Below, piece after piece: positions 25,229 to 26,747 of a DNA stretch of 26,747 nt. Source of the stretch: a bacterium (GTDB lineage: Bacteria > Auribacterota > Auribacteria > Auribacterales > Auribacteraceae); the NCBI GenBank assembly GCA_021161885.1, contig JAGGZS010000324.1, positions 1 to 26,747 of the forward strand, given 5' to 3'. The notes below the pieces were generated by a model, which worked only from the letters and a program-made list of their open reading frames with translations, had not been told where the DNA came from and made no database searches. The position numbers were made by a program, and so were the translations under genes. Each line of letters begins with the position of its first letter. Position 1 is the stretch's first letter.

Positions 25229-25995
25229 AAACTTATACAAAGAAGAGCTTAATTAAAGCACTCATAGAAATTCGTGATAAAGGCTGGATTCCAACAGGCA
25301 GAAAAAACAATGACGGGGGCGTTGGCAACACATTAGAAGATTTGTTGGGAATAGAAGAAAATAATTTACCAATACCAAATGCTACGGAATGGGAACTGAA
25401 AGCTCAGAAAAAAAATACAACATCACTTATCACATTATTTCATATAGAACCTTCTCCGCGCGCTTATAAATTTGTTCCGTCTATACTATTACCTGAATTT
25501 GGGTGGACACACCAAGAAGCAGGAAAAAAATACCCGAGCAATGAAAAAAGTTTCAGGCAAACAATAAATACCAGCGGGTACAGTAACAGAGGGTTTACAG
25601 TAAAAGTGAATAGAGGAGATAGAAAAATATTAATCGATTTTAATCATAGTAAAATTACAGATAATCACCCTGAATGGATAAATTGTGTTGCAAATACAAC
25701 ACTTCAACCTAAACCCTATTGGGGATTTGACGATTTATATCATAAAGCAGGTACAAAACTACATAATTGCTTCTTTGTTCAGGCAGAAACTAAGAAGATT
25801 GACGGAACACTTCATTTTCATTATCAAGAAATATTTATGTTAAAACGATTTGATTTGGATAAATTTATTAATGCCATTGAATACGGAAATGTCTATATAG
25901 ATTTTGATGCACGAACAGGACATAATCATGGAACAAAATTTAGATTAAGACGAGAGGCGTTGATAAGTTTATATGCTGAAGTAAGAAAATATTAA
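25225..25995 (+). CDS. MvaI/BcnI-family Type II restriction endonuclease
   Basis: 256 residues. It resembles MvaI across the catalytic core: GNTLEDLLGIEENNLPIP then EWELKAQ here, against GKTFEDLLEKEEDNL and IEIKTHE in MvaI, and it shares the C-terminal HxHGTxFR motif (233-240). Residues matching the MvaI catalytic set appear to be Glu38, Glu57 and Lys59; the position of MvaI Asp50 is Asn52. MvaI cuts CCWGG and BcnI CCSGG as monomers, so a CC-N-GG-like site is a reasonable guess, not a reading. Start ATG 25225 overlaps the methyltransferase stop (ATGA), so the nuclease is translated after its protecting partner. Confidence 0.88.
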   Translation: MKTYTKKSLIKALIEIRDKGWIPTGRKNNDGGVGNTLEDLLGIEENNLPIPNATEWELKAQKKNTTSLITLFHIEPSPRAYKFVPSILLPEFGWTHQEAGKKYPSNEKSFRQTINTSGYSNRGFTVKVNRGDRKILIDFNHSKITDNHPEWINCVANTTLQPKPYWGFDDLYHKAGTKLHNCFFVQAETKKIDGTLHFHYQEIFMLKRFDLDKFINAIEYGNVYIDFDARTGHNHGTKFRLRREALISLYAEVRKY

Positions 25996-26072
25996 ACATA
26001 TAATAAAGAGCTACACTCAGTTGGTAATTTCGTTGCACTGCATTGTCGCTATTGAATTTGTCGTTCGGGTCG

Positions 26073-26162
26073 GTGCGGGAAATCACAAAAATTAAGGGTA
26101 TCGGATTAAAAAGGTATGAAAAAATAAAAAAATACCTTTTTGTTAAAAATTAAATATAAGGA
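26073..26162 (+). repeat. Right copy of 90 bp direct repeat (comEA 3' fragment)
   Basis: Perfect copy of 24312-24401. The comEA remnant ends at the TAA of 26151-26153 and has no start codon or N-terminal part; the upstream reading in this frame closes at a TAA at 26025 and does not resemble ComEA. The copy ends in AAGGA, which serves as ribosome-binding site for the gene at 26175. Confidence 0.95.
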
Positions 26163-26174
26163 TTTTTATAAAAA

Positions 26175-26456
26175 ATGGCAAAAAATACTTGGTCGGAAAA
26201 AGCAAAACGTACATTAACTTCGGTTCTGCCGGTAAGTAAAAATAGGGTGGGAACATGCAATAGATGCGGACAATGTTGTAAACTTCCTAACGTTTGCCCT
26301 TTCTTAGATTACGATAAAGACGGATACTCCATATGCAAAATATATAAATTCAGACCGCTTAACTGCCGAAAATATCCTCGTACAGAGGATGAAAAAGTTT
26401 GTAAAAATTGCGGCTATTATTTTATAACCGAAGATGATAAGGTTTTAACTAAATGA
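26175..26456 (+). CDS. Small YkgJ-type cysteine-cluster protein
   Basis: 93 residues. The CxxCxxCC cluster (Cys28, 31, 34, 35) is followed by Cys41, 54, 64, 76 and 79, the pattern of the YkgJ family (putative Zn or Fe-S binding; biochemical role unsettled). RPLNCRKYP is a typical family segment. AAGGA at 26158-26162, from the right repeat, lies 12 nt before the ATG. It was probably the gene directly after comEA before the restriction-modification cassette arrived. It overlaps the next gene by 4 bp. Confidence 0.82.
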   Translation: MAKNTWSEKAKRTLTSVLPVSKNRVGTCNRCGQCCKLPNVCPFLDYDKDGYSICKIYKFRPLNCRKYPRTEDEKVCKNCGYYFITEDDKVLTK

Positions 26457-26747
26457 TCTGTCCAAAATGTAACACAAAACAAATTGGCGGCAACTTTTGT
26501 ATCAAATGCGGTACAAAACTTGAACAAATAAAAAATGTGCACAGCTCAAAAATAGACCGTTCATCTCTTACGAATAAAAAAATATCCGAAAAAGATATTC
26601 GTAACTTTAAAATAGATAAACAAAATATTCCCCCGCCCCCGGAATATGTGCAGAGAAAATTTTTAGAAAAACAAAAATATCGGTTAAAAGGTATCGGATT
26701 ATTATTTTTCTGGATTAAAAATTTTCTTTTCAGAGGAATAGAATCAA
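26453..26747 (+). CDS. Zinc-ribbon protein, partial (runs off window)
   Basis: Starts at ATG 26453 overlapping the preceding stop (ATGA) and stays open to the window end (98 codons). The N-terminus is a zinc ribbon: CPKC (3-6) and CIKCG (16-20). A polar, lysine-rich linker with a PPPPEY segment follows, then a hydrophobic stretch GIGLLFFWIKNFLF near the edge that may begin a membrane segment. The family is not recognised beyond the zinc ribbon. The overlap suggests a shared transcript with the Cys-cluster gene. Confidence 0.72.
   Translation, partial: MICPKCNTKQIGGNFCIKCGTKLEQIKNVHSSKIDRSSLTNKKISEKDIRNFKIDKQNIPPPPEYVQRKFLEKQKYRLKGIGLLFFWIKNFLFRGIES

Larger units (their letters stand above)
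24402..26072 (+). mobile_element. Inserted Type II restriction-modification cassette between 90 bp repeats
   Basis: 1671 bp lying between the two identical repeats: methyltransferase, endonuclease, and 77 bp of non-coding DNA (25996-26072). Removing the insert and one repeat would put comEA directly before the Cys-rich gene at 26175 with its ribosome-binding site intact, which is the probable ancestral order. No transposase, integrase or terminal inverted repeats are seen. The form matches insertion with long target duplication, reported for restriction-modification genes in Helicobacter pylori. Confidence 0.75.

Noticed and set aside
26028..26153. Open frame covering the right-hand comEA fragment as a separate small gene
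   Set aside because: It has no start codon with a ribosome-binding site, its first part is unlike ComEA, and the similar part is the exact 90 bp repeat; it is best read as duplication debris.
1..26747. CRISPR array, tRNA, rRNA, prophage or insertion sequence
   Set aside because: No regularly spaced repeats, clover-leaf-like sequences, transposase or integrase reading frames were seen on either strand; only the 90 bp repeat pair stands out.

Overview
This looks like a stretch of chromosome from a Gram-negative bacterium of low to moderate GC. It encodes an outer-membrane TonB-dependent receptor, TonB, and diaminopimelate made through an LL-DAP aminotransferase (DapL). That route is known from Elusimicrobiota, Chlamydiae, spirochaetes, cyanobacteria, Bacteroidota and others. 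The style (dense same-strand clusters, many 4-8 bp gene overlaps, an A/T-rich lysine-heavy proteome) would suit an Elusimicrobiota/Endomicrobia-like lineage, but that is a guess; nothing here fixes the taxonomy.

Region 1 (about 105-14158) is one uninterrupted + strand run of 14 biosynthetic genes: argJ-argB-argD-argF-argG-argH, then lysA-dapF-dapA-dapB-dapL, then folK-panB-panC. It covers most of arginine synthesis (argC and carbamoyl-phosphate synthase are not in the window), all five steps from aspartate semialdehyde to lysine by the aminotransferase shortcut, one folate step and two pantothenate steps.

Region 2 (about 14195-20489) is a vitamin B12 uptake operon. A good sigma-70-type promoter is followed by two cobalamin riboswitches in tandem. 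The first ends in an intrinsic terminator with a visible competing antiterminator; the second has no terminator and sits just before the ribosome-binding region of a BtuB-like receptor. tonB, a BtuF-like binding protein, a BtuD-like ATPase and a BtuC-like permease follow.

Region 3 (20605-24392) holds a comF-family gene on the minus strand, then leuS and comEA on the plus strand. comEA appears to start with a rare ATT codon just after leuS.

Region 4 (24312-26162) is the most notable accessory element. A compact Type II restriction-modification pair (beta-class DNA methyltransferase plus MvaI/BcnI-family endonuclease) is flanked by a perfect 90 bp direct repeat made of the last codons of comEA, its stop codon and the following Shine-Dalgarno sequence. 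This matches insertion with long target duplication, leaving comEA intact and giving both the methyltransferase and the displaced downstream gene the same ribosome-binding site. The window ends with two overlapping small Cys-rich genes, the second cut by the window edge.
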